Shown piece by piece: positions 3,791 to 5,101 of a stretch of 5,101 nt of DNA. Position 1 is the stretch's first letter, and every line of letters starts with the position of its first letter. The stretch lies in contig JBJKRW010000021.1 in NCBI GenBank assembly GCA_046704445.1, positions 1 to 5,101 on the forward strand, in the 5' to 3' direction. Below the pieces are notes generated by a model. The model searched no databases. It had not been told where the DNA came from and saw nothing but the letters and a program-made list of their open reading frames with translations. The translations under genes and the position numbers were made by a program. The DNA is from JBJKRW01 sp046704445. GTDB taxonomy: Bacteria; Patescibacteriota; Microgenomatia; UBA1406; GWC2-37-13.

Positions 3791-5101
3791 ATGGCAAAAC
3801 AGATTACTTACGGATCGGATGCACGTAAAAAACTTCTTGACGGAGTTGATAAATTGGCAAAAGCCGTCGCGACGACCCTGGGTCCCAAAGGGCGGAACGT
3901 TGCGCTTGATAAAAAATGGGGAGCGCCCAACGTTATTCATGACGGCGTCTCCGTTGCGAAAGAAATAGAGCTTGAAGATGCGTTTGAAAACATGGGAGCA
4001 CAGCTTGTCAAGGAAGCGGCCTCGAAAACCGCTGACGTGGCGGGCGACGGAACAACAACGGCAACCGTGTTGGCAAGTGCGATTGTTTCTCAGGGAATAA
4101 AAATGATTACGGCAGGCGCAAACCCGATGGTTATGAGAGCGGGTTTGTCGAAAGGAAGCGCATATGTGGTTTCCGAACTGAAAAAGATGGCAAAGACAAT
4201 TACATTGAAAGACGCGGCAAATGTGGCGACCATATCGGCAGGAGATGCGGAATTGGGAAATCTTATAGCCGAAGCGTTGCAAAAAGTCGGAGGTAAAGAC
4301 GGAGTGGTTACGGTCGAAGAGGGAAAAGGCTTGGATACGACGGTCGAACATAAAGAAGGAATGCAGTTTGACCGCGGATTCGCATCGGCCTATTTCGCTA
4401 CGGATGCGGATAAGATGATTGCGGAAGTCGAAGATCCGTATATCCTCATTACGGACAAAAAAATTTCCGCAGTGGCAGACCTTTTGCCCTTTCTGGAAAA
4501 ACTTGTGAAAGTTTCCAAAAATCTGGTCATCATCGCCGACGAAGTAGAAGGGGAGGCTTTGGCTACATTGGTGGTGAATAAGCTTCGGGGAACCTTTAAT
4601 GCGTTGGTAGTGAAAGCTCCGGGATTCGGTGACAGGCGGAAAGCCATGCTTGAGGACATTGCTATCCTTACCGGAGGAAGCGTAATATCCGAAGACCTCG
4701 GAAAAAAGCTTGAAAACGTTGAAGTCGATGACTGCGGACGAGCCGAGAAGGTCAAATCGGATAAAGAAAATACTTCGATAATCGGAGGCAAAGGGGACAA
4801 GGCAAAAATCATTGCCCGTGTCGCACAGATTAAACGCGAAATCGGAGAAACAACATCCGAATTCGACAAGGAAAAACTGCAGGAAAGGCTTGCAAAACTT
4901 TCCGGCGGAGTTGCCGTTATCAATGTCGGGGCCGCAACGGAAATTGAACTGAAAGACAAAAAAGAGAGGGTTAACGATGCGGTTTCCGCAACAAAGGCCG
5001 CTCTTGAAGAGGGAATTGTTCCTGGAGGAGCGGTTGCGCTTCTTGACATAAGTCAGAAGATGAACGCAAAAGAACTTGTGAAAACGGGAGCAAATAAAGA
5101 C
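3791..5101 (+). CDS. groEL: Chaperonin GroEL, 3' end cut by the window
   Basis: This is the ATP-driven tetradecameric folding chamber that works with GroES. It opens at ATG 3791 and runs in frame to the window edge: 437 codons of about 540. Visible landmarks are LGPKGRNVALD (30-40), the nucleotide-site DGVSVAKEIELED (D51), the GDGTTTATVLA P-loop-like motif (85-95, D86), the apical-domain stretches EGMQFDRGF and KISAVADLLPFLEKL, EGEALATLVVNKLRG, VKAPGFGDRRKAMLEDIA, and GGVAVINVGAATEIE. The catalytic aspartate equivalent to E. coli D398 is D396 in RVNDAVSATKAALEEG. The following ATP-contact loop reads VPGGAVAL (411-417), with Ala where E. coli and most others have a third Gly. The C-terminal equatorial part and GGM-type tail, if any, are outside the window. 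The spacer after groES is nearly pure A/T with a tandem GTTAATA and no Shine-Dalgarno or promoter of note, so the gene depends on groES transcription. Confidence 0.98.
   Translation, partial: MAKQITYGSDARKKLLDGVDKLAKAVATTLGPKGRNVALDKKWGAPNVIHDGVSVAKEIELEDAFENMGAQLVKEAASKTADVAGDGTTTATVLASAIVSQGIKMITAGANPMVMRAGLSKGSAYVVSELKKMAKTITLKDAANVATISAGDAELGNLIAEALQKVGGKDGVVTVEEGKGLDTTVEHKEGMQFDRGFASAYFATDADKMIAEVEDPYILITDKKISAVADLLPFLEKLVKVSKNLVIIADEVEGEALATLVVNKLRGTFNALVVKAPGFGDRRKAMLEDIAILTGGSVISEDLGKKLENVEVDDCGRAEKVKSDKENTSIIGGKGDKAKIIARVAQIKREIGETTSEFDKEKLQERLAKLSGGVAVINVGAATEIELKDKKERVNDAVSATKAALEEGIVPGGAVALLDISQKMNAKELVKTGANKD

Noticed and set aside
3776..5049. Two long minus-strand open frames (3776-4351 and 4390-5049) opposite groEL.
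   Set aside because: The plus strand encodes unmistakable GroEL throughout, and the minus frames give low-complexity Ser-, Arg- or Cys-rich products typical of antisense shadows.

Overview
The window looks like ordinary chromosome from a small-genome bacterium of moderate GC. My best guess is the Candidate Phyla Radiation (Patescibacteria, possibly Microgenomates). That rests on the gene style: short stand-alone domains, almost no Shine-Dalgarno sequences, very tight gene spacing, and no CIRCE element in front of groES-groEL. It is inference, not proof. TAA, TAG and TGA all act as stops, so nothing suggests a recoded UGA.

Left part (1-1468). The minus strand at the edge holds the 5' half of a tRNA-Cys (anticodon GCA), cut by the window boundary, with its own promoter. 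Diverging from it is a gene for a secreted protein. It has a signal peptide, a probable TIM-barrel glycoside-hydrolase-like domain and a C-terminal dockerin-like pair of calcium-binding loops.

Middle part (1469-3379). A small two-gene plus-strand operon encodes a 97-residue protein whose C-terminal half looks like the FtsK/SpoIIIE gamma winged-helix domain, followed 6 nt later by a YkuK/DUF458 RNase H-fold protein. This operon converges on a minus-strand gene, and the two stop codons share the palindrome TTAA. The minus-strand gene encodes the AAA+ ATPase module of Lon without the N-terminal substrate domain and without the Ser-Lys protease domain.

Right part (3380-5101). groES and groEL (groEL cut at the right edge) are read away from the Lon-like gene. 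The 75 nt between them hold a near-consensus sigma-70 promoter for groES. Its -10 region overlaps a perfect reverse-strand TATAAT that would serve the Lon-like gene, and its spacer contains a perfect 7-2-7 inverted repeat. The chaperonin and the Lon-like ATPase therefore probably share one control region and may belong to one protein-quality-control unit.

The points most worth following up are the protease-less Lon paired with groESL, the orphan FtsK-gamma protein coupled to an RNase H-fold protein, and the dockerin-bearing secreted protein. No mobile element, CRISPR array or phage gene was seen. No stretch over 300 bases lacks a gene.
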